This document shows positions 1-5,980 of a DNA stretch of 5,980 nt, one piece after another. Made by a program: the position numbers and the translations under genes. Where the stretch lies: the NCBI GenBank assembly GCA_029861675.1, contig JAOTYV010000283.1:1-5980 (forward strand). Reading direction: 5' to 3'. Origin of the DNA: Alphaproteobacteria bacterium. GTDB taxonomy: Bacteria > Pseudomonadota > Alphaproteobacteria > UBA8366. Every line of letters starts with the position of its first letter. Position 1 is the stretch's first letter. The notes beneath the pieces are model-generated. The model was not told the origin of the DNA, did not search any database, and worked only from the letters and a program-made list of their open reading frames with translations.

Positions 1-171
1 CAGGTCTTCCGGCCCTTCCATCACCGTGACGGTATCGCTATGGAAACGCACATGGGGGAAGTGGAACCAGCGGGTCCGCAACGCCTCGGCGTCTTCGGCG
101 TTGAAGGCTTCCATAAAGCCGTCCATCGCCGCACGGGCGGCGTCAATATCGTCATGCGAGTCTGCGGTCAT
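1..171 (-). CDS. NTF2/SnoaL-like protein, N-terminal part (gene runs off the window)
   Basis: Only the first 57 codons are present, and the reading frame is open to base 1. The translation starts MTADSHDDIDAARAAMDGF, then reads FMEAFNAEDAEALRTRWFHF and HSDTVTVMEG. An amphipathic helix with 'F..AFNAED.EAL' followed by a strand with paired aromatic and His residues is the usual opening of NTF2/SnoaL/DUF4440-like cone-fold proteins. These are about 120-150 aa long and either bind small ligands or act as isomerases or cyclases. The start is chosen because AGGA lies just upstream (spacing only 3-4 nt, so a weak site), and the next upstream ATG in this frame is closed by TAG after three codons. Function cannot be assigned: the fold is used for many reactions and the catalytic half is not visible. 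The gene is probably transcribed separately from the TRAP gene upstream, since a strong hairpin lies between them. Confidence 0.7.
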   Translation of the reverse strand, partial: MTADSHDDIDAARAAMDGFMEAFNAEDAEALRTRWFHFPHVRFHSDTVTVMEGPEDL

Positions 172-240
172 CGATCCTAGCCGGGCATGGTTCGTGTTCA
201 GGTTATCGGCAGAACGGGATACGCGATTGTCGACTTGATT

Positions 241-269
241 ATGTCGTTGCGTTTGCGCAAGCGCGACAT
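241..269. repeat. Interrupted palindrome upstream of the NTF2-like gene
   Basis: Outer arms ATGTCG (241-246) and CGACAT (264-269) flank an inner near-perfect palindrome, CGTTTGC/GCAAGCG, with one G-T mismatch. A three-base TTG bulge sits on the left arm. It lies about 70 bases upstream of the NTF2-like start. On the minus strand a -10-like CATAAT (238-243) overlaps its edge, so it could be an operator. No convincing -35 is seen, and it could equally form an RNA hairpin. Function is unknown. Confidence 0.35.
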
Positions 270-297
270 CGCGCCCTGGAAAACCGATGGCCACAAG

Positions 298-332
298 CCG
301 GATGGGCAGCGCCTCACGCGCTGTCCATCCGG
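298..332 (-). terminator. Strong stem-loop after the TRAP binding-protein gene, probable terminator
   Basis: Two 15-nt arms, CCGGATGGGCAGCGC (298-312) and GCGCTGTCCATCCGG (318-332), pair along their whole length with a single G-U-type mismatch around the 5-nt loop CTCAC. The structure begins 12 bases after the stop codon of the TRAP binding-protein gene, the usual place for a terminator. On the minus strand the stem is preceded by A-rich sequence but is not followed by a clear U-run (CTTGTGG follows). It may therefore be an imperfect intrinsic terminator or a 3'-end-stabilising hairpin. Confidence 0.6.
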
Positions 333-344
333 TTATCCTTGCGT

Positions 345-1505
345 TTAGGTCTTTTTCTTCTTTTTCTTTTTGGCGAAGCGTTTGAACCAGCCCGAAAATT
401 CCGAACAATCGGTTTTTTCCAACGCCGTCGAGCCGAGCGGATTGGATTTCGATGCCGCCTTCGCCTGCTGGACGAATTTGTCCACCCACGGATTTGCGTC
501 CGCAGGGGTTTCCGCTTTCACCCAATCGGTCGTCGCGTCGCCCAGCAGATCGGCCAGCACCTTTTGCTGGGATCCGGTCATGATGTAGATGCCGGGCTTG
601 GACGGGTCCTTGGTGTGGTAGAGATCGAGAACGCGTTTGTCGTTGCACCAATTGATCTTCTTCTGGAAGGGAATGACTTCATCCACGATCAGGTTTTGCA
701 GTGCGGTCTGGGTCGGCTTGTTGAGCTTGTTCCACCATTTTTCGCTGGCGCCGATCCAATAATAATCGCCGACCATGCCGTTGATCCCGGCGATGGTGAA
801 ATACGGCGCCTGGTCCTTGACGGAAATGAAGCCGCCGAGGCTGGTGATCAGCCCGTCCACCACCTTCGTCTGCAGCGCCGGCGGCACGTCGCCGAACGCC
901 ATGGTGACCGGGTTCGCGCCCCATTTCTTGAGCGCGACGTTCTCGGCCGGACCGGTACTGCGGATCTTCTTGCCCTTGAAGTCGGCGGGTTTCAGCAGAC
1001 GCTCGCCGGCGCCCAAGCCGATATACATGCTGATATGCGCGGTGCCGAAAATTTTCACGCCATGCACATTCGACATGCGCGTCTTCAGGAACTTGAACGT
1101 GTCCAGCTTATCGAGCGAATTCATCGCGCCCGGCGTGTTCAGCAACATCGGGCCGTTCACGATGCTCATATACGGATCGATCTGGGCCGATTTGCCGAAT
1201 TGGCCCCAGGTCATCTCCAGGTTGCCGTCGCGCATCGCTTCGACCGCCTCGGGAACGTTGTACAGCCCGCCCGCGGTGAAAATGCGAAGCTTGCTGCCGG
1301 GAATGACCTTGGCGAGGCGTTCCTTGAAAAATTCCTGAGCGATCGCCGCCGGATGAGGTGGCGGGCTAACATCCGATGCAATTCGAATTGTAACGGCCTG
1401 GAGCTTCTGCGCGTCGGCCGGCGGCGCCATGGTCAGGCCAACGGCACAGACCGAGATTGCTGCAAGACCGAGCGAAAATTTCGATAGATTTTGCGAATAA
1501 GTCAT
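345..1505 (-). CDS. TRAP transporter solute-binding protein, DctP type
   Basis: This is a 386-aa periplasmic binding protein of the TRAP (tripartite ATP-independent periplasmic) family, which captures an organic-acid-type solute and delivers it to a DctQ/DctM membrane pair. Residues 1-32 form a Sec signal peptide with a hydrophobic stretch at about 11-27 and a likely cut after Ala-Asp-Ala32. The mature part has the family pattern: a first strand 'VTIRIASD' (38-45), 'AGGLYNVPEAVEAMRDGNLEM' (78-98), then 'FKGKKIRSTGP' (176-186). There Arg182 fits the conserved arginine that binds the substrate carboxylate. 'DVPPALQTKVVDGL' follows (206-219). Length is slightly above the usual 320-370 aa. The frame stays open 108 codons further upstream, but the signal peptide and a GGGAG ribosome-binding site (1516-1520, 10 nt from ATG) fix the start at 1505. 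Oddities: seven consecutive lysines (379-385) before the final Thr, two lone cysteines (287 and 367) in the mature region, and no dctQ or dctM beside it. The ligand is unknown. Confidence 0.9.
   Translation of the reverse strand: MTYSQNLSKFSLGLAAISVCAVGLTMAPPADAQKLQAVTIRIASDVSPPPHPAAIAQEFFKERLAKVIPGSKLRIFTAGGLYNVPEAVEAMRDGNLEMTWGQFGKSAQIDPYMSIVNGPMLLNTPGAMNSLDKLDTFKFLKTRMSNVHGVKIFGTAHISMYIGLGAGERLLKPADFKGKKIRSTGPAENVALKKWGANPVTMAFGDVPPALQTKVVDGLITSLGGFISVKDQAPYFTIAGINGMVGDYYWIGASEKWWNKLNKPTQTALQNLIVDEVIPFQKKINWCNDKRVLDLYHTKDPSKPGIYIMTGSQQKVLADLLGDATTDWVKAETPADANPWVDKFVQQAKAASKSNPLGSTALEKTDCSEFSGWFKRFAKKKKKKKT
351..371 (-). repeat. Homopurine A/G tract encoding a seven-lysine tail
   Basis: The minus strand reads AAAAAG twice, then AAG, then AAAAAG: 21 purines without interruption, in frame as seven Lys codons at the end of the TRAP binding-protein gene. 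It is low-complexity and, in GC-rich DNA, stands out in composition. Slippage here would alter only the last few residues of the protein. Confidence 0.8.
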
Positions 1506-1554
1506 GTCGGCGAGTCTCCCTTTTCGACAGTGCGGAATAAGAAAGCTCAACCAC

Positions 1555-1579
1555 CCAATGACGTTATTGGAGTTTTTTT
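1555..1579. other. Small hairpin with adjacent T7/A7 run in the TRAP gene leader
   Basis: CCAAT (1555-1559) and ATTGG (1566-1570) form a 5-bp stem around GACGTT, which can partly pair further inside. Two bases later comes a run of seven T on the plus strand (1573-1579). Read on the plus strand this looks like a weak intrinsic terminator. On the minus strand it lies between the candidate promoter and the TRAP gene start, with the A-run before the stem. It could be a bidirectional terminator-like element or a leader structure. The short stem keeps confidence low. Confidence 0.3.
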
Positions 1580-1597
1580 GAATTCTGGGTGCGCTAA

Positions 1598-1625
1598 ATC
1601 GTAACACCAAATGTGCAAACGGCAA
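1598..1625 (-). promoter_or_regulatory. Candidate sigma-70-type promoter for the TRAP binding-protein gene
   Basis: On the minus strand TTGCCG (1625-1620) and TACGAT (1603-1598) are separated by 16 bases, each matching four of six consensus positions. It lies about 93 bases upstream of the start codon, in the most AT-rich part of the gap after uvrA. This is by-eye matching only. Alphaproteobacterial promoters are loosely conserved, so this is a suggestion. Confidence 0.3.
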
Positions 1626-1629
1626 ATTG

Positions 1630-1642
1630 GCCGGCGGCCGGC
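1630..1642 (-). terminator. Short GC-rich inverted repeat downstream of uvrA, possible weak terminator
   Basis: GCCGG and CCGGC arms of 5 bp surround a 3-nt centre, 57 bases after the uvrA stop codon. On the minus strand it is followed by CAATTTG rather than a true U-run. It is the only stem-forming sequence between the uvrA stop and the candidate TRAP promoter, but in GC-rich DNA such short repeats arise by chance. Confidence 0.2.
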
Positions 1643-1698
1643 ACGGCATGGGGATTGCGGTTGGGATTGCCTGGCCTGACGCCGCGCCAGGACCGCCG

Positions 1699-4548
1699 CT
1701 ACGCCCGCTTGCGCCGTTTCGGCTTTGCGAAATAGGGCTTGAGAAACGCGCCGGTGTGGCTTTCGGCCGTGGCGCCGATGGCATCGGGCGTGCCGGTCGC
1801 GACCAGCCGGCCGCCCTTGTCGCCGCCATCCGGGCCGAGATCGATGATGTGGTCGGCGGTCTTGATGACCTCCAGATTGTGCTCGATGACGATCACCGTG
1901 TTGCCTTGCTCGACCAGCGCTTGCAGGACCTCGAGCAGCTTGCGCACATCTTCGAAATGCAGGCCGGTGGTCGGTTCGTCCAGGATGTAGAGCGTCCGCC
2001 CGGTCGCCCGCCGGGAAAGCTCCTTGGCCAGCTTGACCCGTTGAGCCTCGCCGCCGGATAGGGTGGTGGCCTGCTGCCCGACCTGGATATAGCTGAGCCC
2101 GACCCGTTTCAGCGTTTCCATCTTGTCGCGGATCGACGGCACGGCCTTGAAGAAATCCGCGGCCTCTTCGACGGTCATCGCCAATACGTCGGCGATGGAT
2201 TTGTCCTTGAAGGTGATTTCCAGCGTCTCGCGGTTGTACCGCTTGCCCTTGCAGACGTCGCATTGCACGTAGACATCCGGCAGGAAGTGCATCTCGATCT
2301 TGATGACGCCGTCGCCCTGACAGGCTTCGCACCGGCCGCCCTTGACATTGAAGGAAAACCTTCCGGGCGCGTAACCGCGGGCCTTGGCCTCGGGCAGGCC
2401 GGTGAACCATTCGCGGATCGGCGTGAAGGCGCCGGTATAGGTGGCGGGGTTGGAGCGCGGCGTGCGGCCAATCGGCGATTGATTGATGTCGATCACCTTA
2501 TCGAGGAATTCGAGCCCGGTGATCGAGTCATGTGCGCCGGGATGGGCGCGGCTGCCGTTCAGATGCCGCGCCAGGGCGCGATAGAGCGTCTCGACCACGA
2601 AGGTGGACTTGCCGCTGCCCGAGACGCCGGTCACACAGGTAAAAGTGCCAAGCGGGATCGAGACGTCGATATCCTGCAAATTGTTGGCCCGGGCGCCCGT
2701 GACCGTCAGGCGTTGACCCGGGTGGCCCGAGCGCCGGGCGTCGGGCATCGGTATCTGGCGAAAGCCCGTGAGGTACTGCGCCGTCAGGCTTTCGGTGCTG
2801 CGCATGACGTCGTCCGGCACACCGTGCGCGACCAGCTTGCCGCCATGGATCCCGGCGCCGGGTCCCAAATCCACCAGATAGTCCGCGATCCGCATTGCGT
2901 CCTCGTCATGCTCGACGACGATGACCGTGTTGCCCAGATCGCGCAGGCGTTTCAGGGTTTCCAGGAGCCGGTTGTTGTCGCGCGGGTGCAGCCCGATCGA
3001 CGGTTCGTCCAGCACGTACAGTACGCCCATCAAACCCGATCCGATTTGCGAGGCGAGACGGATCCGCTGGCTCTCGCCGCCGGACAGCGTGCCCGAGGCG
3101 CGGTCGAGCGTCAGATACTCCAACCCGACATCCATCAGGAAGCCGAGCCGTTCGTTGATCTCCTTGAGGATGCGCTCCGCAATTTCCAATTGCTTGTCGT
3201 TCAGCGACTCGTCCAGGCCGAGGAACCAGTCGCGCGCTTGGGCGATCGACATGCGCGAGACCTCGCCGATCTGCAGCGTTGCGATCTTGATGGCGCGGGC
3301 TTCGGGTTTGAGCCGGAAGCCGTCGCAGACATCGCAGGGATGGATGCTCTGATAGCGTTCGAGTTCGTCACGGACCCAGCTCGAATCGGTCTCGCGCCAG
3401 CGCCGCAGCATGTTCGGCACGACGCCCTCGAACGGCTTGCTTGTCTCGTACTTGCGGAGCCCGTCGTCGTATTCCATTTTCACCGGCGTCTTGCCGGTTC
3501 CCGACAGGATTGCATCCCGTACTTCCTCGGGCAGCTCGCCGAAGGGCGTATGCATGGTGACGCCGAAATGACGGGCGAGGCTTTCCAGGGTTTGGCGGTA
3601 ATAGGGCGACGTGGAACTGGCCCATGGTCGAATGGCACCATCGGATAGGGACTTGGAGGAGTCAGGAACCACCAGTTCGATGTCGAAATACATCGTCGTG
3701 CCGAGACCGTCGCAGGCCGGGCAGGCGCCAAACGGATTGTTGAAGGAAAACAGCCGCGGTTCGATTTCGTCGATCGTGAAGCCGGAAACCGGGCAGGCGA
3801 AGCGGGCCGAGAAGATGGTCCGTTCGCCGCTATCCGCATCCTCGGAAATCGCCAATCCGTCTGCCAGCTCCAGCGCGGTTTCCAGTGAATCGGCGAGCCG
3901 GGTCGCGATGCCGTCGCGCACGACAAGCCGGTCGACCACGACTTCGATGTCATGCTTGCGGTTCTTGTCCAGCGCCGGGACCGCGTCGAGTTCGTACAAC
4001 TCGCCGTCGATCTTTACCCGCTGGAAGCCGCGTTTCCGCAGGTCGACGAATTCCTTGCGGTATTCGCCTTTTCGGCCGCGCACGATCGGCGCCAGCAGAT
4101 ATAGCCGCGTGTCATTGGGCATCGCCGCGATACGGTCGACCATCTGGCTGACGGTCTGGCTTTCGATCGGCAGGCCGGTGGTGGGCGAATAGGGAATGCC
4201 GACGCGCGCGAACATCAGCCGCATGTAGTCGTAGATCTCGGTCACCGTGCCGACGGTCGAGCGCGGGTTGCGGCTGGTGGTCTTTTGTTCGATCGAGATG
4301 GCAGGCGAGAGCCCTTCGATCAGATCGACGTCGGGCTTCTCCATCAGCTCCAGGAATTGCCGCGCATAGGCGGAGAGGCTCTCCACATAGCGGCGCTGCC
4401 CCTCGGCGTAGATCGTGTCGAAGGCGAGGGAGGACTTACCGGAGCCGGACAGCCCGGTGATGACGATTAGTTGGTCGCGCGGCAGATCCAGGTCGATGTT
4501 CTGGAGATTGTGCTCGCGGGCGCCGCGTATGCTGATGTATCCGGGCAT
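1699..4548 (-). CDS. uvrA: UvrABC system protein A (excinuclease ATPase subunit)
   Basis: This is a 949-aa UvrA, the dimeric ATPase that finds bulky DNA lesions and loads UvrB in nucleotide excision repair in the cytoplasm. Both ABC modules are complete. Module I has Walker [10 protein letters not shown] (32-40), signature LSGGESQR (488-495), Walker [11 protein letters not shown] (511-520) and switch His547. Module II has Walker [10 protein letters not shown] (641-649), signature LSGGEAQR (830-837), Walker B YILDEP (854-859) and His890. The UvrB-binding and insertion domains fall roughly at 120-245 and 290-400. The C-terminal zinc finger has all four cysteines (740, 743, 763, 766). In the first zinc site only C252, C276 and C279 remain; the expected second Cys is Ser255 (CPVSG). 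Length matches the usual 940-960 aa. The start is supported by the family's '[10 protein letters not shown]' opening, although the only SD-like bases (AGG) abut the ATG. No SOS box is visible upstream. The C-terminus is basic (KPKRRKRA). Confidence 0.98.
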   Translation of the reverse strand: MPGYISIRGAREHNLQNIDLDLPRDQLIVITGLSGSGKSSLAFDTIYAEGQRRYVESLSAYARQFLELMEKPDVDLIEGLSPAISIEQKTTSRNPRSTVGTVTEIYDYMRLMFARVGIPYSPTTGLPIESQTVSQMVDRIAAMPNDTRLYLLAPIVRGRKGEYRKEFVDLRKRGFQRVKIDGELYELDAVPALDKNRKHDIEVVVDRLVVRDGIATRLADSLETALELADGLAISEDADSGERTIFSARFACPVSGFTIDEIEPRLFSFNNPFGACPACDGLGTTMYFDIELVVPDSSKSLSDGAIRPWASSTSPYYRQTLESLARHFGVTMHTPFGELPEEVRDAILSGTGKTPVKMEYDDGLRKYETSKPFEGVVPNMLRRWRETDSSWVRDELERYQSIHPCDVCDGFRLKPEARAIKIATLQIGEVSRMSIAQARDWFLGLDESLNDKQLEIAERILKEINERLGFLMDVGLEYLTLDRASGTLSGGESQRIRLASQIGSGLMGVLYVLDEPSIGLHPRDNNRLLETLKRLRDLGNTVIVVEHDEDAMRIADYLVDLGPGAGIHGGKLVAHGVPDDVMRSTESLTAQYLTGFRQIPMPDARRSGHPGQRLTVTGARANNLQDIDVSIPLGTFTCVTGVSGSGKSTFVVETLYRALARHLNGSRAHPGAHDSITGLEFLDKVIDINQSPIGRTPRSNPATYTGAFTPIREWFTGLPEAKARGYAPGRFSFNVKGGRCEACQGDGVIKIEMHFLPDVYVQCDVCKGKRYNRETLEITFKDKSIADVLAMTVEEAADFFKAVPSIRDKMETLKRVGLSYIQVGQQATTLSGGEAQRVKLAKELSRRATGRTLYILDEPTTGLHFEDVRKLLEVLQALVEQGNTVIVIEHNLEVIKTADHIIDLGPDGGDKGGRLVATGTPDAIGATAESHTGAFLKPYFAKPKRRKRA

Positions 4549-4586
4549 CCTGGGAGAGATAACCCGGCAGGACGGTGGGTCAATCG

Positions 4587-4610
4587 AAAAATCCGCCCAA
4601 ATGGAATTTT
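4587..4610 (-). terminator. Weak AT-rich stem ending in T5, possible terminator after the CitE-like gene
   Basis: On the minus strand AAAATTCC and GGATTTTT pair as seven base pairs with one T-T mismatch around an 8-nt loop, and the right arm ends in five T. It lies about 50 bases after the CitE-like stop codon and before uvrA. The stem is AT-rich and unstable. The sequence could instead be part of an AT-rich uvrA promoter region. Confidence 0.22.
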
Positions 4611-4612
4611 GA

Positions 4613-4625
4613 ACCGTGTAACGGT
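4613..4625. repeat. 13-bp palindrome ACCGT-GTA-ACGGT upstream of uvrA
   Basis: Perfect 5-bp inverted arms with a 3-bp centre lie 65-77 bases upstream of the uvrA start, in the gap after the CitE-like gene. The geometry would suit a dimeric regulator, but it is not the alphaproteobacterial LexA pattern (GTTC-N7-GTTC), and a palindrome this short can occur by chance. Confidence 0.3.
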
Positions 4626-4660
4626 GACTCTCCTGACATCTCCGTCAAGAGCGCCCTGAT

Positions 4661-5554
4661 TTACCCCATCGCCGCGATCTGTTCGGCCATGTCCAGCACA
4701 TTCCGTGCCTGCTTAAGGTGCGGCATGTCGAGCATCTTGCCGTCGAGTCCAATGGTGCCGACGCCCGGGTTCGCTTCGAAGACCTCGACCACGCGCCTTG
4801 CGTAGGCGACTTCCTCCGCCGACGGGGTGAAGGCCTTGTTGATGACCGGCGGCTGCGCCGGATGAATGGCGATCTTGCCGATGAATCCGGCCCGGCGGTC
4901 GCGCAGGCAATCGGCCTCGAGCCCTTCGGTGTCGCGGAAATTGACCCAAAGCACGCCGACCGGCTGCACATCGATCGCGCGGCAGGCGGCGAGGCAAAGC
5001 GATTTCGCCATCAGATAGGGGTCGTCATAGTCGCCGGTGGTCGGGTGCATGTTGTCGCTGGCGCCGAGCGCGGCGGACAAGTCTTCCGCGCCCCAGGTCA
5101 TCGCGATCAGGCGGTCGGAAACGCCTTCGAGGTAGGTGTGAAAGGTCAACAGCGACGCCGCCGTTTCGGTCGCGACGCACAGGATCTTGGTCGATCCTTC
5201 CTCGATCCCTTCGCGGGCCTCGAGCGCCGACAGATAATTACACAGCGTGTTGACCCCCTCGGCGGAGTAGACCTTGGGAAGACAGATGCCGTCGGGCGCA
5301 CCCGGCATGATCGCCGCCAGATCGGGCAGGCACAGCTCGGTGTCGAGCGGGTTGATGCGGACCCAGATCTGCTGGCGCGAGCGGTCGCTGTGGGTTTTCA
5401 GATAATCGTGCACCATGGTGCGCGCGATGTCCTGCCGGTCGTTCGACACGGCGTCTTCGAGATCGAGGATCAGTGCGTCGGCCTCATTTTCGCGCGCCTT
5501 TTCCAGTTTGCGTTCGCTGTCGCCGGGGACGAACAGCCAGGAACGAATAATCAT
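4661..5554 (-). CDS. CitE-like CoA-ester lyase (HpcH/HpaI aldolase/citrate lyase family)
   Basis: This 297-aa TIM-barrel enzyme belongs to the family that cleaves or forms C-C bonds in beta-hydroxyacyl-CoA esters such as malyl-, beta-methylmalyl- or citramalyl-CoA, using Mg2+. The opening '[17 protein letters not shown]' (4-20), 'LILDLEDAV' (28-36), 'VRINPLDT' (65-72), 'LPKV' (92-95), 'ATETA' with the metal-ligand Glu130, '[11 protein letters not shown]' with Asp158 (154-164), 'GKIAIHPAQ' (226-234) and '[13 protein letters not shown]' (271-283) are the full set of family signatures. Length matches stand-alone CitE-like lyases. No citrate lyase alpha or gamma subunit genes are visible, which argues against true CitE of the citrate lyase complex. 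The start overlaps the stop of the upstream MaoC-like gene by four bases (ATGA), with only a weak purine-rich SD site, so translation is probably coupled. Candidate activities are citramalyl-CoA lyase, malyl-CoA/methylmalyl-CoA lyase or the related thioesterase. The substrate cannot be decided here. Confidence 0.9.
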   Translation of the reverse strand: MIIRSWLFVPGDSERKLEKARENEADALILDLEDAVSNDRQDIARTMVHDYLKTHSDRSRQQIWVRINPLDTELCLPDLAAIMPGAPDGICLPKVYSAEGVNTLCNYLSALEAREGIEEGSTKILCVATETAASLLTFHTYLEGVSDRLIAMTWGAEDLSAALGASDNMHPTTGDYDDPYLMAKSLCLAACRAIDVQPVGVLWVNFRDTEGLEADCLRDRRAGFIGKIAIHPAQPPVINKAFTPSAEEVAYARRVVEVFEANPGVGTIGLDGKMLDMPHLKQARNVLDMAEQIAAMG

Positions 5555-5980
5555 GCGGGCTTCTTTCTCATGAATGCGGTGCGGACACAGTAGGCGACTT
5601 CCTCGTTCCGCTGGTTGTAGCCGAAATGCTCAAACACGACGAGGCCGGCGGTCGGGCGCGACTTCGATTCGCGCTTTTCCTTGACCTTCGACACGCTGCG
5701 GATGGTGTCGCCGTGGAAGACCGGATTGGCGAACCGGACATCGGTCATGCCGAGGTTGCCGATCGTCGTACCGAGCGTGGTGTCGCCCACGGTAACACCG
5801 ATCACGAGGCCCAGCGTGAACAGGCTGTTGACGATGCGCTGGCCGTATTCGGTTTCCTTGGCGAATTCCTCGTCGAGGTGAAGCGGCTGAGGGTTATGTG
5901 TCAACGCGCAGAACATGACGTTGTCCATCTCGGTGACGGTGCGGGTGAGTTCGTGCTTGAACTCCATCCCCGGCTCAAAT
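5551..5980 (-). CDS. MaoC-like (hot-dog fold) acyl-CoA hydratase/dehydratase, 5' end outside window
   Basis: The visible 142 codons encode a single hot-dog domain of the MaoC/R-hydratase type, which adds or removes water at the double bond of enoyl-CoA esters. An internal ATG at 5967 could be mistaken for the start. The frame stays open to the window edge as F-E-P-G just before it, and '[17 protein letters not shown]' matches the usual N-terminal 'DFEVG..F.H...RTVTE' wording, so the true start lies upstream. The active-site stretch is '[16 protein letters not shown]'. The catalytic His is kept, but the position five residues before it, Asp in classical (R)-hydratases such as PhaJ, is Asn here. 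'[17 protein letters not shown]' and '[16 protein letters not shown]' are the following hot-dog helix and strand signatures. The gene overlaps the CitE-like lyase gene as ATGA, which implies consecutive steps on one CoA-ester substrate. A dehydratase role is equally possible. Confidence 0.88.
   Translation of the reverse strand, partial: FEPGMEFKHELTRTVTEMDNVMFCALTHNPQPLHLDEEFAKETEYGQRIVNSLFTLGLVIGVTVGDTTLGTTIGNLGMTDVRFANPVFHGDTIRSVSKVKEKRESKSRPTAGLVVFEHFGYNQRNEEVAYCVRTAFMRKKPA

Noticed and set aside
339..1487. Open frame of 382 codons on the plus strand
   Set aside because: It is antisense to the TRAP binding-protein gene, which has a signal peptide, ribosome-binding site and family motifs. 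The plus-strand product is a compositional shadow.
1651..1670. Direct repeat GGGATTGC twice with a 12-base period, after uvrA
   Set aside because: Only two 8-base copies with no further unit, too little to call an iteron, attachment site or regulator site.
1506..1829. Possible 108-residue N-terminal extension of the TRAP binding protein
   Set aside because: The frame is open, but it would overlap the 3' end of uvrA, bury the signal peptide inside the protein, and ignore the good ribosome-binding site before 1505.
2263..3648. Open frame of 461 codons on the plus strand
   Set aside because: It lies wholly antisense to uvrA, whose motifs are unmistakable. Long antisense frames are expected in GC-rich genes, and the translation (many Arg, Ala, Asp, Val, no recognisable fold) resembles no protein family.
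4718..5593. Open frame of 291 codons on the plus strand
   Set aside because: It is antisense to the CitE-like lyase gene, which carries all family signatures. The plus-strand translation is an Arg/Val/Gly-rich shadow.
5968..5980. ATG at 5967 as the start of the MaoC-like gene
   Set aside because: The preceding codons encode F-E-P-G in frame, completing the family's N-terminal motif, and no good ribosome-binding site precedes this ATG. The gene continues beyond the window.

Overview
The window is GC-rich chromosomal DNA with every gene on the minus strand and the strong third-position G/C bias typical of an alphaproteobacterium. The UvrA wording, the periplasmic TRAP-type binding protein and the MaoC/CitE acyl-CoA pair suggest a free-living, organic-acid-using member of the Rhodospirillales or a relative. 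That placement is an inference from style, not a computed result.

Reading in the direction of transcription (high to low coordinates), the window opens inside a MaoC-like hydratase gene whose 5' end lies beyond base 5980. Its stop codon overlaps the start of a CitE-like (HpcH/HpaI family) CoA-ester lyase gene as ATGA. The two are therefore almost certainly cotranscribed and translationally coupled. A hydratase followed by a C-C lyase acting on CoA thioesters is the logic of itaconate/mesaconate (citramalyl-CoA) or methylmalyl-CoA degradation. The exact substrate cannot be read from the sequence.

After a 112-base gap comes a complete uvrA (949 aa), the damage-sensing ATPase of nucleotide excision repair. 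Both ATPase modules and the C-terminal zinc finger are intact, but the first zinc site has one Cys replaced by Ser. After a 193-base gap, which holds a candidate promoter and a small hairpin, comes a complete TRAP-transporter substrate-binding protein gene of the DctP type. It has a signal peptide and an odd C-terminal run of seven lysines. No DctQ or DctM membrane subunit lies beside it here. A strong 15-bp stem-loop follows its stop codon. The window ends in the first 57 codons of an NTF2/SnoaL-like protein gene.

Most of this is ordinary chromosomal content. I see no mobile element, CRISPR array, tRNA, rRNA or defence system. The points most worth a second look are the coupled MaoC-CitE pair with its Asp-to-Asn change in the hydratase motif, and the orphan TRAP binding protein with its poly-lysine tail.
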